A stretch of 14,492 nt of DNA from Sulfurimonas sp. (GTDB taxonomy: Bacteria; Campylobacterota; Campylobacteria; Campylobacterales; Sulfurimonadaceae), in assembly GCA_021157485.1 (NCBI GenBank), contig JAGGWO010000048.1, positions 1 to 14,492 of the forward strand, in the 5' to 3' direction. The translations under genes and the position numbers were made by a program. Shown piece by piece: positions 7,514 to 13,550 of this stretch (positions are counted from its first letter, which is position 1; each line of letters begins with the position of its first letter). The notes under the pieces were generated by a model. The model saw nothing but the letters and a program-made list of their open reading frames with translations. It was not told the origin of the DNA and ran no database searches.

Positions 7514-7957
7514 ATGCAAGTAAAATTTGAGTTCGCAATCTATGATGAGACTCTTGATAAATTTGAACTAGATGACAAGGTCTATCTTTTCGAATTAGAC
7601 GAGGAACAAACACAAACCTACAATCTTTTAAAAGATAAAGATTTACACCTATACAATTGGTTTAAAGAATCTGACTTTTTTCTCAACTGGATAAAAGAGG
7701 AAATATACCCAGATGACATAGGTAAAAAAATAGTACTTTGTGATGTGAATGATATAACTTTTAGAGGCTATTACTTTTTTAAAGTTACAAGTGCCGATAC
7801 TTTTTATGAGTATTTTAAAAAACTTTTTAAGATTCATCATGAAACAGATTGGCAAGATAGAGAAGAAGTTGGTGAGCAGATATTAGAACAGCTAATGGTT
7901 AAGCGTCAAGAGCTTATAATTGAGCTAAAAGAAGAAGAGAAAGAAAATGATGCTTGA
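7514..7957 (+). CDS. Unknown acidic cytoplasmic protein
   Basis: The 147-residue protein is not recognised. It is rich in Asp, Glu, Phe and Tyr, has a single cysteine (in IVLCDVN), and shows no signal peptide or membrane segment. The first 100 residues mix strands and helices (KFEFAIYDETLDKFELDD; ITFRGYYFFKV). The last 35 are a charged helix ending in KEEEKENDA, which could be a coiled coil. The ATG at 7514 has TAGGA at about 7502-7506. The last 11 bases overlap the start of the next gene, so the two are translated together. That suggests this soluble protein partners the small membrane protein downstream. No function can be assigned. Confidence 0.7.
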   Translation: MQVKFEFAIYDETLDKFELDDKVYLFELDEEQTQTYNLLKDKDLHLYNWFKESDFFLNWIKEEIYPDDIGKKIVLCDVNDITFRGYYFFKVTSADTFYEYFKKLFKIHHETDWQDREEVGEQILEQLMVKRQELIIELKEEEKENDA

Positions 7958-8195
7958 AAAGTTTAAACATATTATAAAAAAAGAGATTCTTATTTATTTA
8001 TCAACTCTTTTTGTGTTAGCCCTGATAATGCATATTGATTTAATAAGCGATCCATTATCAAGACTGAATGCTATGCAAGAAAAAGATAACTATTTTCACC
8101 CTTTTCTATACTCTTTTATCATCTATGCAATCATTTTTATTTTAAGAAAAATTATAGATTTTATTATGGGTCTATTTGAGAGAAAAAGCAAATAG
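7947..8195 (+). CDS. Small two-helix membrane protein, unknown
   Basis: The 82-residue protein has two hydrophobic segments, about residues 14-30 (ILIYLSTLFVLALIMHI) and about 52-74, with basic residues at both ends (KFKHIIKK; ERKSK). This suggests both termini are cytoplasmic and a roughly 20-residue loop, with Asp and Asn, faces the periplasm. The start is ATG at 7947; a second ATG follows at once and could be used instead. It overlaps the preceding gene by 11 bases. It is not recognised. It is the last gene before the sox promoter region, and no terminator is visible between, but a separate sox promoter makes read-through unnecessary. Confidence 0.65.
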   Translation: MMLEKFKHIIKKEILIYLSTLFVLALIMHIDLISDPLSRLNAMQEKDNYFHPFLYSFIIYAIIFILRKIIDFIMGLFERKSK

Positions 8196-8236
8196 TCATA
8201 ATAAGTTTAAATTATAATATTTGCTCCTCTTATAAA

Positions 8237-8256
8237 CGTTATAAAATGACGTTATA
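8237..8256 (+). repeat. Bipartite direct repeat upstream of soxC
   Basis: CGTTATA occurs at 8237-8243 and exactly again at 8250-8256, with starts 13 bases apart and AAATGA between. The element matches the two repeats upstream of the cytochrome c gene in spacing, orientation and the AAAnTRAC core. It ends about 200 bases before the soxC start, far for a classical activator site. An 8-base palindrome, CTGTACAG, follows at 8261-8268. Confidence 0.4.
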
Positions 8257-8329
8257 CGCCCTGTACAGCATTGATAATCCATGTTCCTATTAGTAACAAA
8301 ATCCCTGTAAATATTTTTATATCTTTATA
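8255..8329 (-). pseudogene. Possible relic of a membrane-protein gene 3' end
   Basis: On the minus strand 25 codons are open before a TAA at 8252-8254. They would encode YKDIKIFTGILLLIG followed by TWIINAVQGV, which reads like the last transmembrane helix of an integral membrane protein. There is no start codon, the frame is closed upstream by TAA at 8330-8332, and the sox promoter lies beyond. The stretch is less AT-rich than its surroundings. It is short enough to be chance. Confidence 0.2.
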
Positions 8330-8363
8330 TTAGCATTTTAGTATTGTAAAAATGGTATAATTC

Positions 8364-8397
8364 TTTTTTGTGCCAACTTTGTGATAAAATTGCATTT
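8364..8397 (+). promoter_or_regulatory. Promoter of the soxCDYZ-soxH operon
   Basis: TTTTTTGTG (8364-8372) is followed by TTTGTGATAAAAT, with a -10-like TAAAAT at 8385-8390, about 65 bases before the soxC ATG. TTGTG is repeated with an 11-base period (8368 and 8379), as at the cytochrome c promoter. A separate TATAAT lies at 8356-8361 and could be an alternative start. Confidence 0.5.
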
Positions 8398-8455
8398 AGG
8401 CTTACAAAGATTAATTTATTAAAAAAATAATTAAAAAAATAATATAGGAGAATTG

Positions 8456-9760
8456 ATGAATAAAAAATTCAATACTGAAGAATCAACATCTGTTGTTAGC
8501 AGAAGAGATTTCTTCAAACGAACAGCATCAGTTAGTGCTGTTGCTGCTGCAAGTATTTTAGCACCTGCTTCGCTACTTGCAGATGATGAAAACATTATGC
8601 ATCATCCTAAGTGGGGAACTACTTTAGGCGATGAGTGTAATTATAATCCTTATGGATTTCCATCAAAATATGAGCATAACGTTGTAAGAAGAACATCAGC
8701 ACTAATGTCGTCAGCTGGCGATATGCATGCTGCAATTTCTATGACTCCATTACATATACAAAAAGGTATTATCACTCCAAGTGGTTTACACTTTACGCGT
8801 ACACATAATGGTGTAGCACATGTTGACCCAAATAAGTATAGACTTATGATTCACGGTCTTGTTGAAAAGCCAATTGTTCTTACTCTAGAGCAACTTAAAA
8901 GATATCCTAGTGAGAGTAAAATTCTATTTATGGAGTGTCCATCAAATGGTGCTGCAGAGTGGAAAGGCCCACAGTTTAACTCTTTACAATTTGTTAGAGG
9001 TATGATGAGTTGTTCTGAGTGGACTGGTGTTCGTCTTAAAACAATTCTTGATGAGCTTGGACTTAAGCCAGAAGCTAAGTGGATGCTTGCTGAAGGTAGT
9101 GATGGCTCTGAGATGAGTAGAACACTGCCAATTGAGAAAGTACTTGATGATGTGATGATAGTTTATGGACAAAATGGTGAATCACTTCGTGATGAGCAAG
9201 GTTATCCAGTTCGTTTAATGGCGCCAGGTTGGGAAGCTAACTTATGTGTTAAATGGCTAAAAAGACTAGAGTTTGGAGATAAGCCATGGTATGCAAAAGA
9301 AGAGACTTCTAAATATACTGCACTTACAGCAAGTGGTAAAGCTATCCAACACTTCTACGCACTTGAGACAAACTCAATTATCACTTCTCCATGTCCAGAG
9401 ATTCCTTGGACTGATCTTAAAAAAGGTGACTTAGTTGAGATTGAAGGTTTAGCATGGAGTGGGCACGGTACGATTAGAGGTGTTGACATCAGTTTTGACG
9501 GTGGTAAAAACTTCGTAGAGGCTTCTCTTAAAGGTTTAGTACTTCCTAAAGCATGGACTAGATTCTCTTATATGTATAAATATGAAGGTAAACCGTTATT
9601 ATTACAAAGTCGTTCTTATGATGACTCTGATAATGTTCAGCCTACTGTTAATCAAGAGAAAAAAGTAGTTGGTGTTGAAGGTGTATATCATAGAAATGCT
9701 ATACATACATGGGCTGTAAATGCTAAAGGGGAGGTGTCAAATGTTCAAGTTAGATCGTAA
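8456..9760 (+). CDS. soxC: SoxC, molybdenum subunit of sulfane dehydrogenase SoxCD
   Basis: SoxC binds the molybdenum cofactor and, with SoxD, oxidises sulfane sulfur bound to SoxY in the periplasm. The 434-residue protein begins with a twin-arginine signal (SRRDFFKR at 15-22, hydrophobic stretch ending LLADD). The sulfite oxidase-type molybdopterin domain follows; C161 in MECPSNG is the expected Mo ligand, and C186 in SCSEWTGVRL is the other conserved block of SoxC. The motif is ECPSNG rather than the ECSGNS I recall from alphaproteobacterial SoxC. The last 130 residues form the Mo-oxidoreductase dimerisation domain (TIRGVDISFDGGKNF). I prefer the ATG at 8456 over the in-frame TTG at 8453 because AGGAG at 8446-8450 sits five bases upstream. 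The last 20 bases overlap soxD. A plain sulfite dehydrogenase is excluded by the SoxD-SoxY-SoxZ neighbours. Confidence 0.95.
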   Translation: MNKKFNTEESTSVVSRRDFFKRTASVSAVAAASILAPASLLADDENIMHHPKWGTTLGDECNYNPYGFPSKYEHNVVRRTSALMSSAGDMHAAISMTPLHIQKGIITPSGLHFTRTHNGVAHVDPNKYRLMIHGLVEKPIVLTLEQLKRYPSESKILFMECPSNGAAEWKGPQFNSLQFVRGMMSCSEWTGVRLKTILDELGLKPEAKWMLAEGSDGSEMSRTLPIEKVLDDVMIVYGQNGESLRDEQGYPVRLMAPGWEANLCVKWLKRLEFGDKPWYAKEETSKYTALTASGKAIQHFYALETNSIITSPCPEIPWTDLKKGDLVEIEGLAWSGHGTIRGVDISFDGGKNFVEASLKGLVLPKAWTRFSYMYKYEGKPLLLQSRSYDDSDNVQPTVNQEKKVVGVEGVYHRNAIHTWAVNAKGEVSNVQVRS

Positions 9761-10958
9761 ATCAATTATAATTGGAACTTCAGCAATCGCTACTTCTGCT
9801 TTAATGTTATCAGGTTGTATGGGTACAACTGCATTCGGTAGTTCTTCAGAGACAGCTAGTGCACCAAGTAAAGTTGGAGTATATGCTATAAAAAATAAGA
9901 CTGCTATTGATGGTGGTGTTACATATGAAAAAGCAAATGGAACTGAAGCTGCATATAGCTACAATCAGCAAAGTACTAAAGGTGTTAGCTTTGGTAGAAC
10001 TCCGACAGCTAACGAGATTAAAGCATGGGATATAGATGCATTACCAGATGGTACAGGTTTACCTGAGGGTGAAGGTTCTGTTGAAGAGGGTGATGAGCTC
10101 TATGAAGAGCAGTGTGCAGCTTGTCACGGTGACTTTGGTGGTGGTGGAAACGGTTATCCACAACTAGCTGGTGGTAATCAAGATAAAGATGAAAACGGTA
10201 TCGTTATCACTCTTAAAAATCAGAGACTTGCTCCAGGTATGGATGCTCCAAAAAGAACTATTGGTACATACTGGCCAAAAGCTACTACACTTTTCACATA
10301 TATCAGAGATGCAATGCCATATGCAACTCCTAAGAGCTTAAGTGCAAATGAAACTTATGCTATTACTGCTTATCTATTAGCTCAAAATGGAGTAATGATA
10401 GATGGTCAAGAAATGGACGAAGAGTATGTTCTTAATGCCCAAAAACTTACAAAAGTAGTTCTAGCTAATAACAATGGTTTTTATCCAAATATCGATGGTC
10501 CTACTGGTCCAGCAGATGTAAAAGCATTCTTCGCTGATCGTGCTAAAAATATTGGTTCTGGTACAAGATGTATGACTGATTGTAAAGATCCAGGTATGGA
10601 TGGTAAAACAGAAGCTACTGTTATGAAAATTGGTTACGAGATGAAAGATGTAGTGCCAGCCTACTCAACAGTAAGAGATTTACCACCTGAAGTTGAAGAC
10701 AAATCTATATCTAAAGCTGAGAAAATGTACAATGTAAATTGTAAACTTTGTCATGCAACTGATAATATGGGTGCTCCAGCTGTTGGAGATGTAGCCGCAT
10801 GGAAAGAAGTTACAGCAAAAGGTGTTGATAAAGTTGTTTACAATGCTATCAACGGCATGGGTGGAATGCCTGCAAAAGGTGGTAATGAAGACTTAATACC
10901 ATCAGAAGTTAAAGAAATTGTTGATTTTATGATAGAATCAAGCAAACCAAAACATTAA
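9741..10958 (+). CDS. soxD: SoxD, dihaem cytochrome c subunit of SoxCD, with lipobox
   Basis: SoxD takes the electrons released by SoxC and hands them to cytochromes of the respiratory chain. The 405-residue protein contains two haem c motifs, CAACH at C125, C128 and H129, and CKLCH at C334, C337 and H338, in two cytochrome domains. Between them is CMTDC (C277, C281), possibly a disulfide. The first domain is preceded by about 95 low-complexity residues. The N-terminus carries basic residues, a hydrophobic stretch and LSGC at 23-26, a lipobox, so SoxD may be a lipoprotein fixed to a membrane. The start at 9741 is preferred to an in-frame ATG at 9720 because GGGGAGG lies just before it and the signal sequence then begins correctly. 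The gene overlaps soxC by 20 bases, so the subunits are co-translated. Confidence 0.93.
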   Translation: MFKLDRKSIIIGTSAIATSALMLSGCMGTTAFGSSSETASAPSKVGVYAIKNKTAIDGGVTYEKANGTEAAYSYNQQSTKGVSFGRTPTANEIKAWDIDALPDGTGLPEGEGSVEEGDELYEEQCAACHGDFGGGGNGYPQLAGGNQDKDENGIVITLKNQRLAPGMDAPKRTIGTYWPKATTLFTYIRDAMPYATPKSLSANETYAITAYLLAQNGVMIDGQEMDEEYVLNAQKLTKVVLANNNGFYPNIDGPTGPADVKAFFADRAKNIGSGTRCMTDCKDPGMDGKTEATVMKIGYEMKDVVPAYSTVRDLPPEVEDKSISKAEKMYNVNCKLCHATDNMGAPAVGDVAAWKEVTAKGVDKVVYNAINGMGGMPAKGGNEDLIPSEVKEIVDFMIESSKPKH

Positions 10959-10973
10959 ATAAAAGGATAACAA

Positions 10974-11435
10974 ATGGATAGAAGAAAATTTTTAGGCGTA
11001 GGTCTTGCAGCATTTGCTGCAATCGTTGTGCCAGGAACAGATTTAAAAGCAATGAACTTTAGAGAGACTAAGCCAAAAGCTTGGGAAATAGAAAAGACAG
11101 TTGATGGTATAAAAGCACTTTACGGTAATGCTGGACTAAAAAAGAGTGATAAGCTTACATTTAAGGCTCCAAAATTAGCTGAAAATGGTGGTTCAATCCC
11201 AATTACAATTAAATCATCTTTAGACCTTGAGTCAATTGCACTTTTTCAAGATGCTAACCCAAGATGTCTATCTTGTGTATTCTCTGTGCCTAAAGGTGCT
11301 ATTATAGAGTATGACTTCAGAATCAAGATGAGACAAACTGCTGTTGTAACTATAGTTGGTAAAGAAAGAGGCACAGGTACTCTTTATACTGCATCTAAAG
11401 AGATAGATGTATCTATTGGTGGTTGTGGAGGTTGA
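10974..11435 (+). CDS. soxY: SoxY, sulfur-carrier subunit of SoxYZ
   Basis: SoxY carries sulfur intermediates on a C-terminal cysteine during thiosulfate oxidation in the periplasm. The 153-residue protein begins with a twin-arginine signal right at the N-terminus (MDRRKFLGVGLAAFAA) and ends in the diagnostic swinging arm GGCGG, with carrier C151 third from last. A second cysteine pair lies in PRCLSC. The body is the immunoglobulin-like domain of the family. AAGGA at 10963-10967 precedes the ATG, 15 bases after soxD. SoxZ follows after 67 bases. SoxY is exported by Tat folded together with signal-less SoxZ in known systems, which fits here. Sulfurimonas-type genomes normally have a second soxY with soxXAB; this is the copy paired with soxCD. 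Confidence 0.97.
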   Translation: MDRRKFLGVGLAAFAAIVVPGTDLKAMNFRETKPKAWEIEKTVDGIKALYGNAGLKKSDKLTFKAPKLAENGGSIPITIKSSLDLESIALFQDANPRCLSCVFSVPKGAIIEYDFRIKMRQTAVVTIVGKERGTGTLYTASKEIDVSIGGCGG

Positions 11436-11447
11436 TTCCATCAACAC
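11430..11447 (+). other. Short hairpin over the soxY stop codon
   Basis: GTTGA (11431-11435, ending in the TGA stop) pairs with TCAAC (11441-11445) around TTCCA, and can be extended by one G-C pair past a bulged A. It sits in the 67-base gap between soxY and soxZ and may protect the upstream mRNA end. The stem is short, so this is tentative. Confidence 0.25.
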
Positions 11448-11502
11448 CCCAATTACAACTATAGAAATAAATTAAAAACTAAAAAAACTAAAGGAAAGAT
11501 TC

Positions 11503-11805
11503 ATGGCTAAAAAGATGAAAATTAAAGCAAAAGAAAAAAAAGGTATTGTTAAAGTAAAAGCAATGTTTACAAGTTTAATGGCTGATAAAGAAGAAGCAGT
11601 TAAAAAAGGGATTAAAGCATCATATATTAAATATATCGTTGCTAAAGTTAACGACGTAATAGTTTACGAAGTAACTATGAGTGGTTTTATGTCTGAGAAC
11701 CCACTTATTAAGTTTAAATTCAATGGTAAAAAAGGTGATAAAATCGTTTTTACTACAATTGACAATAATGGTAAAGAACAGACAGGTAAGAAGAAAATTA
11801 AATAG
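11503..11805 (+). CDS. soxZ: SoxZ, partner subunit of SoxY
   Basis: SoxZ forms the SoxYZ heterodimer and has no signal of its own, so it is carried out through Tat with SoxY. The 100-residue protein is very basic (19 or more Lys in the first half) and has the family layout of a compact beta-sandwich: IKAKEKKGIVKVKAMF at the start, YIKYIVAKVNDVIVYEVTMSGFMSENP in the middle and IKFKFNGKKGDKIVFTTIDNNG near the end. AAGGAAAG just upstream is a strong ribosome binding site. Its TAG stop overlaps the ribosome binding site of soxH (AGGGAT at 11804-11809), which indicates tight coupling. Confidence 0.96.
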   Translation: MAKKMKIKAKEKKGIVKVKAMFTSLMADKEEAVKKGIKASYIKYIVAKVNDVIVYEVTMSGFMSENPLIKFKFNGKKGDKIVFTTIDNNGKEQTGKKKIK

Positions 11806-11813
11806 GGATACTT

Positions 11814-12938
11814 ATGAAAAAATTACTTGTATTACTAGCAATAGTGGCATTTGTTTTAGCAATGCCATTTATTGGAAACAAAAGTATAAATGTTGAAAAT
11901 CCACATCAACTTGATGCGGATGGTAACTTTATAATGTACGATTGGAATTTTGATAATTACAAAGAAGGAACTCGTGTCGGTACTAATGAGGAATGGGATT
12001 ACAACCTAAAGCCTGTTCAAGTTAGTGACAGAGTTTGGTGCTTCTTTGGTGCTATGGAAATGCCAACTAAAGAGAATGCTGGTGATATGTCTAACAGTTG
12101 TTACATAAAAGGTGATGACAGTTGGATAGCATGGGATTCTGGTCCATCTTACATTTTTGCTAAACAAGCTCATGCAGCAATGAGAAAAATTGCTGATATG
12201 CCTGTTAAAACAGTTATTGTAAGTCACGAGCATGATGACCACTGGTTAGGTAATAATTACTATAAAGAAACACAAGGTGCCACTATATATGGTCCAAAGT
12301 CTATTAATGTAAACTACCTTGGTTATGATGAACATACTGGTAAGCCAAATGAAAATACTAGAGAGATTCCACCTCAAACTAGAATGATTAGAGCTCTTTA
12401 CCAAAATGCAATTAGAGGCACTAAACTAGCTGCAGTTGATAAATCTTTTGAAGATACAACTAAATTTACACTCCACGGTGTTAATATGGAGTATGTAAAA
12501 GTTGGTTATGCTCACTCTGAAGAAGATTGGTTTTTATATCTTCCAGATGATAAGGTTGTACTTGTTGCAGATGTTGTAATGAATGGTAGAGTAACATCAA
12601 ATCGTGATGGTATTGTTATTGGTCAACTAAACGCACTTAAAGCTATTCAAGCTAGAGATTGGGACCACCTAGTTCCAGGACATGGTTTTGTTACAGATAA
12701 AACTGCTGATGATGAGTGTGTTCAGTACTTTACTCTATTAAAAGATAGAGTATTAGAGGGTATTGAAGAAGAGATTGATCCTGACTATATTACAAAATAT
12801 GTAACTCTTGAAGAGTTTAGAAATAAAGAGTTGTATTATCTTCTAAGCCCGGGTAATGTTTTTAGATCTTATGAAGAGCTAGAGATGTATGATGGTGATG
12901 ATGAAGAAGACGAAGAAGATGAAGAAGATGAGGAATAA
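11814..12938 (+). CDS. soxH: SoxH-like exported metallo-beta-lactamase-fold hydrolase with acidic tail
   Basis: SoxH proteins accompany sox operons, but their reaction is not established. The 374-residue protein starts with a hydrophobic signal or anchor (LLVLLAIVAFVLAMPFIG), so it acts outside the cytoplasm. The metal site of the fold is complete: H138, H140, D142 and H143 in SHEHDDH, H234 in GYAHSEED, D253 in LVADVV and H290 in PGHGF. The C-terminus is a run of acidic residues, DGDD followed by three EED units and EE, encoded by a 9-base tandem repeat (12903-12929). The gene starts eight bases after soxZ and is clearly part of the sox operon. Related beta-lactamase-fold sulfur enzymes include persulfide dioxygenases and thiol hydrolases, so a thiol- or persulfide-related hydrolysis is a guess, not a finding. 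Confidence 0.85.
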   Translation: MKKLLVLLAIVAFVLAMPFIGNKSINVENPHQLDADGNFIMYDWNFDNYKEGTRVGTNEEWDYNLKPVQVSDRVWCFFGAMEMPTKENAGDMSNSCYIKGDDSWIAWDSGPSYIFAKQAHAAMRKIADMPVKTVIVSHEHDDHWLGNNYYKETQGATIYGPKSINVNYLGYDEHTGKPNENTREIPPQTRMIRALYQNAIRGTKLAAVDKSFEDTTKFTLHGVNMEYVKVGYAHSEEDWFLYLPDDKVVLVADVVMNGRVTSNRDGIVIGQLNALKAIQARDWDHLVPGHGFVTDKTADDECVQYFTLLKDRVLEGIEEEIDPDYITKYVTLEEFRNKELYYLLSPGNVFRSYEELEMYDGDDEEDEEDEEDEE

Positions 12939-13052
12939 TCTCTAAAGATTATTAAAATTCTTTTTATATCTGTTTTACTATTAGTGGTGCTTTTTGCACT
13001 ACCTAATAGGCTAAAACATAAAAAATCAAAATACTTTCTTTTTGTTGCATAG
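12939..13052 (+). other. Start-less small membrane ORF behind soxH (cryptic gene or relic)
   Basis: Directly after the soxH stop and in the same frame, 37 codons stay open to a TAG at 13050-13052. They encode SLKIIKILFISVLLLVVLFA and then LPNRLKHKKSKYFLFVA, a clean basic-hydrophobic-basic pattern of a one-helix membrane peptide. There is no ATG, GTG or TTG near its front; ATT at 12948 is the only start-like codon, with AGGA at 12931-12934 before it. It could be a gene that lost its start, a non-AUG-started peptide, or read-through extension of soxH. Confidence 0.3.
12978..13009. other. Strong hairpin between soxH and the MOSC gene
   Basis: CTATTAG (12978-12984) plus TGGTGC (12985-12990) pairs with GCACTA (12996-13001) plus CTAATAG (13003-13009) around a TTTTT loop, with one bulged C and one G-U pair. 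This gives about 13 base pairs. The plus strand continues A-rich, not T-rich, so it is not a standard intrinsic terminator. It may end the sox mRNA in another way or be a processing site. Confidence 0.5.
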
Positions 13053-13080
13053 AAGATTTAAATAAAGTGAGTGAAATAGT

Positions 13081-13521
13081 ATGTCATTACTTCAAGTTGG
13101 AAAGATTTTAGAACTATTCTATTCTACTAATAATGGTAGAGTGAATACAACAGAGTTGACTCTTGATGACAAGGGTGTTGTAGAAGATAAATATTATAAC
13201 AAAAACATAGAAAGATCAGTTTTAATAACTTCACTAGATAGTTATAAACTAGCTTCTCAAAATGGTATAGATGCACCATATAGTACATTAGGGGAAAATA
13301 TCTTAACGGACTATAATCCTTACCATTTAAAACCGGGAGCACAGCTTATAATTGGTGATCTTATATTAGAGATTTCTCAAAACTGTACTCTTTGTAAAAG
13401 TTTAGCAAAAGTAGATGCAAAACTACCAAAATTACTTAAAGACGATAGAGGTATTTTTGCAAAAATTATTAGCAGTGGAGCTATTCATAAGGGTGATAAT
13501 ATTTATCTTCTAGACAAGTAG
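13081..13521 (+). CDS. MOSC-domain protein
   Basis: MOSC domains are found in molybdenum cofactor sulfurases and in YiiM-like proteins that handle hydroxylated compounds; they are thought to move sulfur or bind the molybdenum cofactor. The 146-residue single-domain protein shows the usual blocks: GVVEDKYYNK near residue 32, ERSVLIT near 44, LGENILTDYNPYHLKPGAQLIIGD in the middle, then a CTLC pair (C102, C105) and RGIFAKIISSGAIHKGD near the end. The histidine-rich spot of many MOSC proteins reads KYYNK here. There is no signal peptide, so it is cytoplasmic. The ribosome binding site is weak (AAGTGAG). Its place behind soxC, a molybdenum enzyme gene, suggests a role in maturing or maintaining the cofactor, but this is inference. 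Confidence 0.82.
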   Translation: MSLLQVGKILELFYSTNNGRVNTTELTLDDKGVVEDKYYNKNIERSVLITSLDSYKLASQNGIDAPYSTLGENILTDYNPYHLKPGAQLIIGDLILEISQNCTLCKSLAKVDAKLPKLLKDDRGIFAKIISSGAIHKGDNIYLLDK

Positions 13522-13550
13522 TCAAATTTCATATAAAAAAGGGGACTTAA

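Noticed and set aside
8261-8268. CTGTACAG palindrome as an operator
   Set aside because: An isolated 8-base palindrome with no second copy nearby is expected by chance.
9720-9740. In-frame upstream ATG for soxD
   Set aside because: It would add seven residues before a normal lipoprotein signal, while the strong GGGGAGG site points to the ATG at 9741.
11681-11896. 71-codon frame spanning the soxZ-soxH junction
   Set aside because: It overlaps two genes with strong start signals and family matches.
12933-12953. TAATCT-CTAA-AGATTA hairpin at the soxH stop as a terminator
   Set aside because: Six base pairs with one G-C pair are too weak, and the following T-stretch is interrupted.
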